Source of the DNA: a virus
IMG/VR virus record: IMGVR_UViG_3300037184_000055
Coordinates: 1 to 25,084 of that record
Direction: 5' to 3' (one strand)
Length of the DNA stretch: 25,084 nucleotides
Each line of letters starts with the position of its first letter. Position 1 is the first letter of the stretch. The notes under the pieces are model-generated. The model saw only the letters and a list, made by a program, of their open reading frames with translations, did no database searches and had not been told where the DNA came from. Shown here piece after piece: positions 7,071 through 15,049 of the stretch. The translations under genes and the position numbers were made by a program.

Positions 7071-9434
7071 ATGGCACAAGCACATTTTGAACCAACCTGG
7101 GCGTTAATACAAAGGCCCGATGGCTATCCAACAGGACCAGCCGTTGGTAAGCCGGAAATGATTTTGCAGTATAACGGCAATACGAATTCTTTGTATCATC
7201 GCCTGTCGCCATACTCTAATTACAGTCAAGGTCTAATTTCTTGGGGAGACGAACCGTATTACTACATTTATCCTGACCAAGCCAAGGATTTCCCACAGTC
7301 ATTGAAGAGATATGATTCACACATATTTGCTCCCGGCTCTGGAATTATTGATGTAATCCGAACTACCAAGTTTCTGGTATCGGGGCGTGGTGTTGGGTTT
7401 CTTGCCACACAATTGCTTCTTCAAACGGCGTCACCATACAATGAGAGACGTATTTATAACCCGACCTCACCTATTGTTGCGGCTGGGTTGACTCTCGCTC
7501 TTGGGTCCGTAAGACCGGAGCGGTCGTTTGATACTTCGGCGGGGCTGGTGGGTATCGCAACGACTTTGTTGGGGGGATTGGGAAGCACCATATTTGGTCC
7601 TCCAAAGACTAATCCAGTTTCGGGGACGGCATATGACATTAATTCTAATGCTTTGCCAAATGCTACAAAAACATTTGGTGCTAAGGGAAATCTTCGTGCA
7701 GGAACAGCTCTCCGAGGACTGGCAAATCTTCAATCCGCCTGGCCTGGAACGACTAAATCAGGTGGGAGTTCATCGGGGTTTCTTTCTGCGGTGACAGGAA
7801 TGGTGACTTCTTTATTTCAGAATTTTATTCCTCAGACTCAGAAAAATATTCAGTTTCGAAGTGATGAAGGTGCTTATGGTATGATGATTGATAGTGGAAC
7901 TTCTAAATTTGGATACACAAATACGTTTGGTCTTTCGAGGGGATTCCGACAAAGATGGTTTGGGGGGGCACCGCTGACGACAGGAATCAGAAAAACTGGA
8001 CAGAATAATGCAGATCATGCAGGAATTCTGATTAACCAACCAAATGGTACACTAGATATTTTCAATCATCAATCCTATAGTTCATTAATAACTGGAACGG
8101 GTGGATTTATTAGAGTAGGATATGACATTCATGAGAGCACTAATCGTCTAAGACCCGGCATAAGATACGGCGATTCATTCGGATCGGGTGTAAATGACAA
8201 GGGGATTGATGGAGCAAATTATCAGGCTTCGGATCAGATGATAGTATGGGGGCAGTACTATGCCAATCCAAACAATGCATATAAAACCAAAGACCCAGAA
8301 TCGCAACGTGCCGCTGATACCAGAACTAAACTTACGGCAGTCTTGAATAAAATCAAGGCAGCAAGTGAAAATACCTATAAAGTTACGCCGGACGAGAACT
8401 CTGTTCTGCTGATGCAGGACTCGGTGAAATACAACTATGACCGGTTGTTTAATACCAGAAACAAGGGTGACGCCCCAAACAATTTCGCTCTTGGGTCGTT
8501 AGCAGCATATCGTAATTCTGGGGTGACGATGGTTAGTGATGAACTGAATAGTAGTAATTATTCAGTAGGTCTTCCCACCGCCGGAAAATTAGATACGATA
8601 AATATGTTGAATGTTTTAGATGAGAGTGAAGTAATAGACCCTCTCACGTCTGAATGGCAACCTTATGAGGATGATTTGATTGCGTTGTACTTCTACGATG
8701 TTGTTAACGAGAAGTACATCCCGTTCCGAGCAGCTATTAAGGGTATCTCGGAGGCTGGCAATGCATCGTGGGAAGAAATGCCGTTCATTGGTCGTGCTGA
8801 CAAAGTGTATTCCTATGGCGGATTTAATCGGAATCTCAGTATCAATCTTAAGGTTGTGATTAGCAGTATTGCCGAACTGGCTCCGACGTGGCAACGCATT
8901 AATTATATGATGACATCTTATAAACCAGCGAATTACACAAAAGCGGTGGGAGTCGTAGCAGGCGGAAACAATGCCTATGACCGATTCATGGTGCCCCCAA
9001 TGTTTATGCTTACGATGGGCGACTTGTATCGAGATCAACCAATACTTATTCAGGCCGTTACATTGACCGTTCCTGATGATGCTGCATGGGAAACGTACAA
9101 TGAGGATAATGTTGGTACAGGAAATTGGGGATACATGGCTAATCTTATTAAGTCGCCCAATGCTATGTTTGGTCAAGTTCCACGAGAAGTTGAACTTGGA
9201 TTCACAATGGTATTACTTGAAAAGGAACGTGCAGTTGTTGGCGGTGCTAATTTTGGTCATGCTCCACGAACCGAGGAATTTGTGGAATGGAACGATGATA
9301 CTGTTCCTAACAACAAGTCACTTAATCATTGGAATAAGAATTACGTCGTAAATGTAATTGACAATAAATCCCCCACTATTACCAGGGTAAACCATCGTGG
9401 ACAGACATATAGTGGTACACAAGGAACTGGATAA
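7071..9434 (+). CDS. Large baseplate / tail tube-junction structural protein
   Basis: 787 residues. The N-terminal part contains TTKFLVSGRGVGFLATQLLL, then YNPTSPIVAAGLTLALGS, a pattern seen in large phage baseplate or tube-initiator proteins (F..S..G..F...Q..LQ...P...R.YNP.S). The C-terminal third (about 520-710) has EEMPFIGRADKVYSYGGFNR, a run on fitting tube loops, and PPMFMLTMGDLYRDQPILIQ, again typical of phage tail hub or tube-junction domains. It directly follows the tape measure gene with an 11-bp gap and precedes the gp53-like gene, so it belongs to the baseplate/tail module. I place it in that module with confidence, but not to a named T4 protein; a gp48/gp54-like role is only a guess. 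Confidence 0.65.
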   Translation: MAQAHFEPTWALIQRPDGYPTGPAVGKPEMILQYNGNTNSLYHRLSPYSNYSQGLISWGDEPYYYIYPDQAKDFPQSLKRYDSHIFAPGSGIIDVIRTTKFLVSGRGVGFLATQLLLQTASPYNERRIYNPTSPIVAAGLTLALGSVRPERSFDTSAGLVGIATTLLGGLGSTIFGPPKTNPVSGTAYDINSNALPNATKTFGAKGNLRAGTALRGLANLQSAWPGTTKSGGSSSGFLSAVTGMVTSLFQNFIPQTQKNIQFRSDEGAYGMMIDSGTSKFGYTNTFGLSRGFRQRWFGGAPLTTGIRKTGQNNADHAGILINQPNGTLDIFNHQSYSSLITGTGGFIRVGYDIHESTNRLRPGIRYGDSFGSGVNDKGIDGANYQASDQMIVWGQYYANPNNAYKTKDPESQRAADTRTKLTAVLNKIKAASENTYKVTPDENSVLLMQDSVKYNYDRLFNTRNKGDAPNNFALGSLAAYRNSGVTMVSDELNSSNYSVGLPTAGKLDTINMLNVLDESEVIDPLTSEWQPYEDDLIALYFYDVVNEKYIPFRAAIKGISEAGNASWEEMPFIGRADKVYSYGGFNRNLSINLKVVISSIAELAPTWQRINYMMTSYKPANYTKAVGVVAGGNNAYDRFMVPPMFMLTMGDLYRDQPILIQAVTLTVPDDAAWETYNEDNVGTGNWGYMANLIKSPNAMFGQVPREVELGFTMVLLEKERAVVGGANFGHAPRTEEFVEWNDDTVPNNKSLNHWNKNYVVNVIDNKSPTITRVNHRGQTYSGTQGTG

Positions 9435-9436
9435 TT

Positions 9437-9733
9437 ATGAAGAGGTATTCCGAAATTTCAGTACAAACACGATGGGATGGTAAACGAGTTTATCAGACTG
9501 CCACTTATCCTCCCATTATTCCACAAGACAGCGACATTCAAGTGGTGTCCAATTCGGAAGATTACCTCGATACACTGGCGTACAAGTACTATGGAGACCC
9601 GACGCTTTATTGGATTATTGCACTTGCCAATAACTTGGGTAAAGGACGCTTTAGCATCCCCCCAGGATTGACGTTGCGTATTCCGATTGATGTCGGAAGT
9701 ATTCTCATAGCTTATAATCAACTTAATTCATAG
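9437..9733 (+). CDS. Baseplate wedge protein, gp53 / LysM-like
   Basis: 98 residues. The core EDYLDTLAYKYYGDPTLYWI, then ALANNLGKGRFSIPPGLTLR, ends with an IP motif. This is the short LysM-like fold found in T4 gp53-type baseplate wedge proteins and in gpX-type tail proteins: an initial strand, an (A)YKYYGD.(T/S)LYW.I...N helix pair, then a PG..LRIP strand. It acts in the virion baseplate. The ATG follows the preceding TAA by 2 nt with an AAGGAA about 10 nt upstream, so it is part of the same transcript. The length suits a minimal LysM-like domain with a short N-terminal arm and no extra wedge domain. Confidence 0.75.
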   Translation: MKRYSEISVQTRWDGKRVYQTATYPPIIPQDSDIQVVSNSEDYLDTLAYKYYGDPTLYWIIALANNLGKGRFSIPPGLTLRIPIDVGSILIAYNQLNS

Positions 9734-9737
9734 TAAG

Positions 9738-9757
9738 AAAGGAGAAGTACCTCTATT
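9738..9757 (+). promoter_or_regulatory. Ribosome-binding site that points to an AUU start codon
   Basis: AAAGGAG (9738-9744) is followed after 10 nt by ATT (9755-9757). No standard start codon is in frame until 9815. The strong Shine-Dalgarno has no other nearby start to serve, so initiation at AUU is the best reading. Confidence 0.5.
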
Positions 9758-12277
9758 CCAGCACCGCTTGTACCTTGGACTCCATGCAACATCCCCGAAG
9801 AGATTCAATCTGAGATGAATCGGAGAAAGATAAACCGCAGTCTTCGATACGTTGAAAATACTCAGGGGAACTGGGGTAGCAATACGGGGGATTGGTCTAA
9901 AAGTAAAGGACCAATGTCTCCATGGGTGAGATTTTGCTCAAATGGGATGGGACCACAATATAAAACTGATAAGAATGGAAATATTGCTATGAATGCGGAT
10001 GGAACTCCTATTCCCGTGAGTAATCCCAAGCCAGGGTTTGTATTTTACGGTGGAAAAGGATTTTACTCCGACTACGGATTTAACAAGTCTGATGGAAATC
10101 CATCCATTATTGGGTATGTTCCAAATGCGACCAGTAGCCCCCACACGATAGACAACGACCTTACCGCCGATTATCCAATTCATGTTCCCGCACCGGAAAT
10201 TGAACGAATTCAAGTAACTATTCAGAAGGAACTTTATCGTCTTGCGGTGGTGGAATGGGTGTGTTTTTCGAAAAAACAACTCGAATACATGACTCCCTAT
10301 TTCCTAGTACCTGGAATTACGTGTATTTTGGAATGGGGGTGGAACCTCTATAATCCAACGTCACTTGTTGATTTAACTAATCCAGGAAAACTTCAGGATT
10401 TGTTCAATAATCCCTATCCTCTCTATACGAAAAACATTATAAACTCAAGAGGAAACTATGATGTAATTTTCGGAATAATTTGGAACTTCGAGTGGACTGT
10501 GGACGGCAACAAGTTTCGATGCAAAACGGAGATATTGTCGAAGGATCGTATTTATGCGGGTCTGATTGTGGACGCTACGGCAGTCGATCAATCTTCCATA
10601 AATGAAAAGGAAGAAACAAGTGCCACACCACTAAACAACCTTGTCCAATTTGTGGACAAATCTCTCGACAAGTTCCGTGGTGTATTGACAACGCCTCCAG
10701 ACTCGATACCCGAGATTTCAGAATTTTCTGATTACGTCCGTAAAGCTCATCCCGACAACTATAAGGAGTATCTTTATGGAGTTTTTTATGGCAGAGACAA
10801 AAACGATCACCAGAACAAATTCCAGTCCGGACGTTCTGACGAGGATTTTGATCGCAAAAATGAAAACCTATGGATGAATTTGGGACTTGTAATCGAGGCC
10901 ATCAATTTTCATGCCCGCCCTCTCAAAGGAACAAAAGGCAAAGAAATGCTGCGAGTGGATATTGATGATGTCGTTATTGGTGGGCATCCTAATATGATTT
11001 CAAGTGATGGTTCCATTTGCTTTATTCCAAACTCTGAAGCTCCCAAGTATTTTTATGGAATGTATGGACCATCTGAAACCATTACCAATACTTACGATAG
11101 CCCCGGCGATTTTTCCGAATTGAAACCTGCTGATATAGTGGTTAAGGTGCCCGTTTCTTTCGCTGGCTGTAAAACCGCTGGACATGGGCAACTTGCAAAC
11201 TTTAGACTAAGAACTATTTGTGGTCAAACGGGCGGCGAAGTTCGACGGGATGATATTGATCAAGTTATAAATTCGATACGCTATGAGAATGATATTGTGG
11301 CGGGAAGTTGCTGCTTTCCATTCAAAGTTGACACGCCATCGGTCGCAAATCCAAAGAGTTTATATCCTGCTCACTATTCGGGGTATTTACGTCACATTTA
11401 TGTTAGTCTTTCGTTTTTGAAGGGTCTGTTGGACAGCAGTTCAGACATTACTACTTATTACCAGTTCGTAGAGAAAATTCTTGGAGAGGTAAACAGTGCA
11501 TGTGGAGGATTTTGGGATTTTAGACTTGTCAGTGGACTTGGGGACGCAACAGTTCCTCCTGATGAACCCGCACCGATGAAGATTGTGGATTATAAATTCA
11601 TGTCATTCGCCAATCGGGGTACGGTGTGGTCGTTTGACTACCTTGCCGCCGATAGTTTGCTTTTAGGAATAGGGTTCAAGCCAACTTTGAGTACTGCACA
11701 GGCAATTCGTACTATTTATGCTCCGACTAACAACCCCAACAATATAACGACCATTACAAATGGTGCAAACGAATTGCTCGATTATAAGTTCAAAGATAGG
11801 CTAAAGTTGGGAACGAATGTTGGAAATTCACCAACACCAAGAGCAGATAAAAGTGGATTTAGGAGAACGATGGCTGGATTGCAACAAATTTCTCCGTGTG
11901 GTGGTACTTACCCGATAACATCTGATTACTCCCCCCAACAGAATACGACGGGCACCCTCTATTATCGAAGACTTGCTCTTCCTGCTCCAGATATTCTGCA
12001 ACTTTTGCTTGATGATGGAGACGAAGACAATAACCCTAAATATACGGGTATTATGCCGGGTATTCAAGCAACCTTTACTGTTCAAGGTATCGGTGGATTG
12101 CGAACATTTATGATGTTTTTGTGCCGTGGTCTTCCAGAACCGTATTCAGAGAAGAACATAGTTTTTCGAATTGTGGATATTCAGGAGACTGTTGAGGCGG
12201 GTAAGTGGGTTACTCAAATTACTGCGGGAGTTATCCCTCTCCGAGCACATATCAAAACACGCCTTGGTATTCAGTAA
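9755..12277 (+). CDS. Large baseplate hub-like structural protein, probable ATT start
   Basis: 840 residues if started at ATT 9755; the first ATG in frame is at 9815 (820 residues) and has no ribosome-binding site. Between the in-frame TAA at 9734 and 9815 there is no ATG, GTG or TTG. A good Shine-Dalgarno (AAAGGAG, 9738-9744) lies 10 nt before ATT 9755. The extra residues, (M)PAPLVPWTPCNIPEEIQSE, run smoothly into the conserved NRRKINRSLRY and KGPMSPWVRFCSNG, as in related phage proteins. A later block reads APEIERIQVTIQKELYRLAV, then PGITCILEWGWN, typical of hub-like tail proteins that define a central axis. It follows the gp53-like gene in the same frame. Baseplate/tail membership is well supported; exact identity with T4 gp27 or another part is not. 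Confidence 0.65.
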   Translation: MPAPLVPWTPCNIPEEIQSEMNRRKINRSLRYVENTQGNWGSNTGDWSKSKGPMSPWVRFCSNGMGPQYKTDKNGNIAMNADGTPIPVSNPKPGFVFYGGKGFYSDYGFNKSDGNPSIIGYVPNATSSPHTIDNDLTADYPIHVPAPEIERIQVTIQKELYRLAVVEWVCFSKKQLEYMTPYFLVPGITCILEWGWNLYNPTSLVDLTNPGKLQDLFNNPYPLYTKNIINSRGNYDVIFGIIWNFEWTVDGNKFRCKTEILSKDRIYAGLIVDATAVDQSSINEKEETSATPLNNLVQFVDKSLDKFRGVLTTPPDSIPEISEFSDYVRKAHPDNYKEYLYGVFYGRDKNDHQNKFQSGRSDEDFDRKNENLWMNLGLVIEAINFHARPLKGTKGKEMLRVDIDDVVIGGHPNMISSDGSICFIPNSEAPKYFYGMYGPSETITNTYDSPGDFSELKPADIVVKVPVSFAGCKTAGHGQLANFRLRTICGQTGGEVRRDDIDQVINSIRYENDIVAGSCCFPFKVDTPSVANPKSLYPAHYSGYLRHIYVSLSFLKGLLDSSSDITTYYQFVEKILGEVNSACGGFWDFRLVSGLGDATVPPDEPAPMKIVDYKFMSFANRGTVWSFDYLAADSLLLGIGFKPTLSTAQAIRTIYAPTNNPNNITTITNGANELLDYKFKDRLKLGTNVGNSPTPRADKSGFRRTMAGLQQISPCGGTYPITSDYSPQQNTTGTLYYRRLALPAPDILQLLLDDGDEDNNPKYTGIMPGIQATFTVQGIGGLRTFMMFLCRGLPEPYSEKNIVFRIVDIQETVEAGKWVTQITAGVIPLRAHIKTRLGIQ

Positions 12278-12279
12278 AA

Positions 12280-12295
12280 CTTGACTTTTGGTCAA
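12280..12295. promoter_or_regulatory. Perfect inverted repeat over the -35 box (possible operator)
   Basis: CTTGAC TTTTG GTCAAG is a perfect 6+5+6 inverted repeat. Its left arm contains the -35 hexamer of the polymerase promoter. There is no T tract after it, so a terminator is unlikely; an operator is more plausible. Confidence 0.5.
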
Positions 12296-12309
12296 GCATC
12301 TGTTACTAT
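12281..12309 (+). promoter_or_regulatory. Sigma70-like promoter with extended -10 for the DNA polymerase gene
   Basis: TTGACT (12281-12286), a 17-bp spacer, TACTAT (12304-12309), with an extended -10 TGT just before it. The predicted start, 7 nt downstream, is at 12316, the A of the ATG. The mRNA would be leaderless; no Shine-Dalgarno is present. It separates the tail genes from the polymerase gene. Confidence 0.65.
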
Positions 12310-12315
12310 GGGTTG

Positions 12316-13665
12316 ATGATAGAGACGCTCTCAGACTTGACCCGTTTTCAACTGGAAAATCAACAAGGAGATTGGATTGTACATTCCGTGCCCATTTCTG
12401 ATAGTCACCCCGCTACTGCTCAGCCGAGTATTCTATTTATTCGTAATATAATCACAGGAAAGACTTATTACTATGCTTTTCATCACCCCGACTCCAAGCC
12501 ACAAATAGGTTCTGAAATGGTTCGGGGAATTCTCCAAATGAAGAATTGCAAATGGACACTCGACAAGAAAGCCTTTGACCAGTGTTACTGGAGAGTTCCT
12601 AATGTTTATGACGCCAATGCTCTTTCGTGGATGCGGACCAATGAGATTTTTGAACTTTCGGAGTATGAAACTTCCGCCCATTATCTTATTCGAAAGAATG
12701 CGTTGGAGCATGATTGTTTGAACCTTGTTATTCCGCTAATGAAGCACAAGGAGATGTTTGATGACTTGGCGGATGATCTTACGGAATTGGTGAAAGGGTA
12801 TAAACCCGATTTGCCGTTCATTCGTTTTAATGACCTTATCATTGGAACTCTTGGGGATTTGGAGAGGCAAGGTATTTGTGTGGATCGGAAATTATTCGTG
12901 GAACGCTACAAACAAGACCCCGGCATCACGGGTATTGTGTACAGTCAGTACAATGTTTATACCTCTACGGGGCGTCCGAGCAACCGATACGGGGGTGTGA
13001 ACTATGCCGCACTCAACCAGACTGACAGCACCCGAAAATGCTTTATCTCAAGACATGGTGAAAACGGGGCAGTCGTGGTGCTAGACTATACCGCTTTCCA
13101 TCCCCGAATTATCAGTCGGCTGGTCAAGTACGACGTTCCGATAACCACCGATGTTTATGAGTATTTAGCCAAGCTGTATTTCAACAAAAAGACGGTGGAC
13201 GAGACAGACATCAAAGAGGCTAAGAACCTCACTTTTCGGCAGTTTTATGGTGGAATAGAGGATAAGTACTCACATATCAAGTATTTTGCTTCCACCAAGG
13301 ACTTTATGACTGAACAGTGGGAGAACTTCAAGTCGAACGGATATGTTCTAACCCCGTTTTTTAAGCGCCAGATAACCGCCAAGCACGTTTCAGACCCCAA
13401 CCCATCCAAAGTATTCAATTATATTCTCCAAGCGACTGAGGGCGAATTGAGCATTCCCAAGGTCAAAGCTGTTTTGGAGTATTTGAGGGGATATAAGACT
13501 TGTGCGGTGCTTTATACATACGATGCTGTCCTTTTCGATTACTATAAGCCCGAGGGGATGGACCTTCTTAGGGACATTCAGAGGATTATGAGTTTTGAGG
13601 GACGCTTTCCAATGAAAGCGTATATGGGGGAGACGTATGATGACGTGAAGCAGATTGTTATCTGA
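12316..13665 (+). CDS. Divergent family A DNA polymerase without an evident proofreading domain
   Basis: 449 residues from ATG 12316. The C-terminal 240 residues carry the family A signature: YTSTGRPSNRYGGVNYAALN (215-234), motif A VVLDYTAFHPR (D257), motif B EAKNLTFRQFYGG (K303, F307, Y311), motif C VLYTYDAVLFDY (D403). Catalytic aspartates in A and C, the O-helix Lys and the tyrosine are kept. The position of the motif A Glu (E710 of E. coli Pol I, the steric gate) is His, and the Glu after the motif C Asp is Ala. The first 200 residues may be a worn-down exonuclease fold, but I see no DxE exonuclease motif. The length is well below that of Pol I. The gene has its own promoter, separate from the tail operon. 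Polymerase identity is clear; fidelity properties are inference. Confidence 0.85.
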   Translation: MIETLSDLTRFQLENQQGDWIVHSVPISDSHPATAQPSILFIRNIITGKTYYYAFHHPDSKPQIGSEMVRGILQMKNCKWTLDKKAFDQCYWRVPNVYDANALSWMRTNEIFELSEYETSAHYLIRKNALEHDCLNLVIPLMKHKEMFDDLADDLTELVKGYKPDLPFIRFNDLIIGTLGDLERQGICVDRKLFVERYKQDPGITGIVYSQYNVYTSTGRPSNRYGGVNYAALNQTDSTRKCFISRHGENGAVVVLDYTAFHPRIISRLVKYDVPITTDVYEYLAKLYFNKKTVDETDIKEAKNLTFRQFYGGIEDKYSHIKYFASTKDFMTEQWENFKSNGYVLTPFFKRQITAKHVSDPNPSKVFNYILQATEGELSIPKVKAVLEYLRGYKTCAVLYTYDAVLFDYYKPEGMDLLRDIQRIMSFEGRFPMKAYMGETYDDVKQIVI

Positions 13666-14209
13666 AATGTTTTTCCAAATCGGATATAATCTTGGAAAAT
13701 CCTCCGGTATCTACGTACAGAACAACTCTGGTGGTTCTCCACGAGTTTGTGGAATAGTCATAGGGGTTTTCTGGTTCGATTTCTGTATAGACGAATCCCT
13801 TCTTTAGTTTGCGAATAATTTCCATAAAATCTATTCGATCACATTTTCCTGAGTATAATAGATGACCGTTTATTACTGAGCGAATTTCTACAGTTACTTT
13901 CATCGTGTACATACCCTTCGTGTGCGGGTCTTTTGGATACGTTTTGTGCGGGGGATATATGCCTGAGGACGCTACTTGATGAGATGGGTCTGCGCCTTTG
14001 AGAACATCATACGCAGCATTGATGTATTGCATGTTTTCGCTACTGTCGGTGTGTAATACAGGATGATATTTTTTAACGAGGGCGATGTAATAGTCTTTCA
14101 ACTTCCCTTTGTCCAAAGAGGACGCATTTTCGACTCCGAATTTTGAGAAGATGGTGTCAGCGACATCTATGGTCATTCCCTCCAGCAGTATGTTCTTGAG
14201 TCGTATCAT
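13658..14209 (-). CDS. J-domain-like protein lacking the HPD aspartate
   Basis: 183 residues. It begins MIRLKNILLEGM, a short N-terminal helix of a kind common in phage proteins. Residues about 36-72 look like helices II and III of a DnaJ J-domain: LKDYYIALVKKYHPVLHTDS, then QYINAAYDVLKG. The invariant HPD is HPV here (residues 49-51); the Asp is needed by known J-proteins to stimulate Hsp70, so a co-chaperone role is doubtful. The second half (about 100-183) is a separate uncharacterised domain with a TMKVTVEIRSVINGHLLYSG strand pair. The start has an ATATTTATT element 3 nt upstream and no Shine-Dalgarno. The 3' end overlaps the polymerase gene by 8 nt, tail to tail. It may be a structural or assembly protein; unknown. 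Confidence 0.7.
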   Translation of the reverse strand: MIRLKNILLEGMTIDVADTIFSKFGVENASSLDKGKLKDYYIALVKKYHPVLHTDSSENMQYINAAYDVLKGADPSHQVASSGIYPPHKTYPKDPHTKGMYTMKVTVEIRSVINGHLLYSGKCDRIDFMEIIRKLKKGFVYTEIEPENPYDYSTNSWRTTRVVLYVDTGGFSKIISDLEKHFR

Positions 14210-14212
14210 ATG

Positions 14213-14221
14213 AATAAATAT
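14213..14221 (-). promoter_or_regulatory. Start-adjacent ATATTTATT element (minus strand)
   Basis: On the minus strand ATATTTATT ends 3 nt before the ATG at 14209, with the same spacing as at 7071. There is no Shine-Dalgarno. This minus-strand copy shows that the element follows gene direction. Confidence 0.4.
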
Positions 14222-14245
14222 ACCGTTTTTTGGTTAAGACATATC

Positions 14246-14254
14246 ATATTTATA
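14246..14254 (+). promoter_or_regulatory. Start-adjacent ATATTTATA element
   Basis: It lies 11 nt before ATG 14266 in a 56-bp divergent intergenic region that holds an element for each direction. No Shine-Dalgarno is seen. Confidence 0.4.
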
Positions 14255-14265
14255 TTTCAAATGAT

Positions 14266-15030
14266 ATGAGTAACATCTTAGACCGGGTATTTAATGAAGT
14301 TTGTTTGGACGAGCGAATCACCGATGGAATTTTCCAAATGGAAAATGCGACCCACATGGATGCTCTCCGTGATTATTTTCTCAAGAAAGGTGTCGCCCGA
14401 GAGGCGGCAATTAACGTTACCAACCGAATGGTTGAAGGCAAGTTTCCCGAAAGACAAGCTTACAATAAGGACGGAATCCTCGTAACCTTTCCCACTCCGC
14501 AGCACAAGGCCCGTGCCATTGCTCGTGGTACTCACTTTGAGAAGAATCCCGTTCCACAGGTTCATAACCCCGAGCAGGAAGAACCTAAACAGGCACCCCC
14601 CGGTTCTAATCCAGAACCCGGAGAACTTCCTCCCGATGAAGATGAAGATGATCATGAGAAGGATGATGAAGATGATGACGATGGTGAAGGAGGTAGTCAT
14701 GGCGGTGGCGGAAAAGAACCAACAATTTTTCAAGGCGACAAGCAACTGGCTGTAGAACCTCCTCGTGGTGAAGAACAACCGGAACCACCGCCGCAGCCTC
14801 CACAACCAACCACTCCTCTAGTCCCGAGAACTCCCGAGCGAATAGCCGCAGAGAAAGAAATCGCTAAACGTATTTTTGCAACAGATGACACAACTCTTTC
14901 AAATGTTGCCACGCCGCTCACTACAATGAATGAAAAGACACGATGCCAGTTGCAAGAGTTATTCAAGAAAGCAGACGAGTTAGGTTATCGGGAAGCCATC
15001 AAGTTTTTGTCCCATTATGTAAAGCCTTGA
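14266..15030 (+). CDS. Hypothetical protein with acidic and proline-rich low-complexity centre
   Basis: 254 residues, unknown function. ATG 14266 is chosen because an ATG at 14261 stops at once and upstream in-frame codons (TTG 14230) fall in the promoter region. The N-terminal 80 residues look globular and helical (SNILDRVFNEVCLDERITDG, DYFLKKGVAREAAINV). The centre is a long disordered region: Pro-rich, then an Asp/Glu run (about 132-153), a short Gly-rich stretch (GGSHGGGGK) and a PPPQPPQP segment. The last 60 residues are helical again (RCQLQELFKKADELGYREAI). The overall plan, globular end plus long disordered linker, is like the protein at 803-1669. It may be a virion or scaffold component, but no homology is recognised. 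Confidence 0.7.
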   Translation: MSNILDRVFNEVCLDERITDGIFQMENATHMDALRDYFLKKGVAREAAINVTNRMVEGKFPERQAYNKDGILVTFPTPQHKARAIARGTHFEKNPVPQVHNPEQEEPKQAPPGSNPEPGELPPDEDEDDHEKDDEDDDDGEGGSHGGGGKEPTIFQGDKQLAVEPPRGEEQPEPPPQPPQPTTPLVPRTPERIAAEKEIAKRIFATDDTTLSNVATPLTTMNEKTRCQLQELFKKADELGYREAIKFLSHYVKP

Positions 15031-15049
15031 TTAACCATGTTTCAAATCT

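Noticed and set aside
8616-9176. 186-codon minus-strand open frame
   Set aside because: It is antisense to the conserved C-terminal block of the large baseplate gene, and its composition is that of a shadow frame.
14278-14805. 175-codon minus-strand hydrophobic open frame
   Set aside because: The hydrophobic residues come from reading the complement of the Asp/Glu-rich run of the plus-strand gene.
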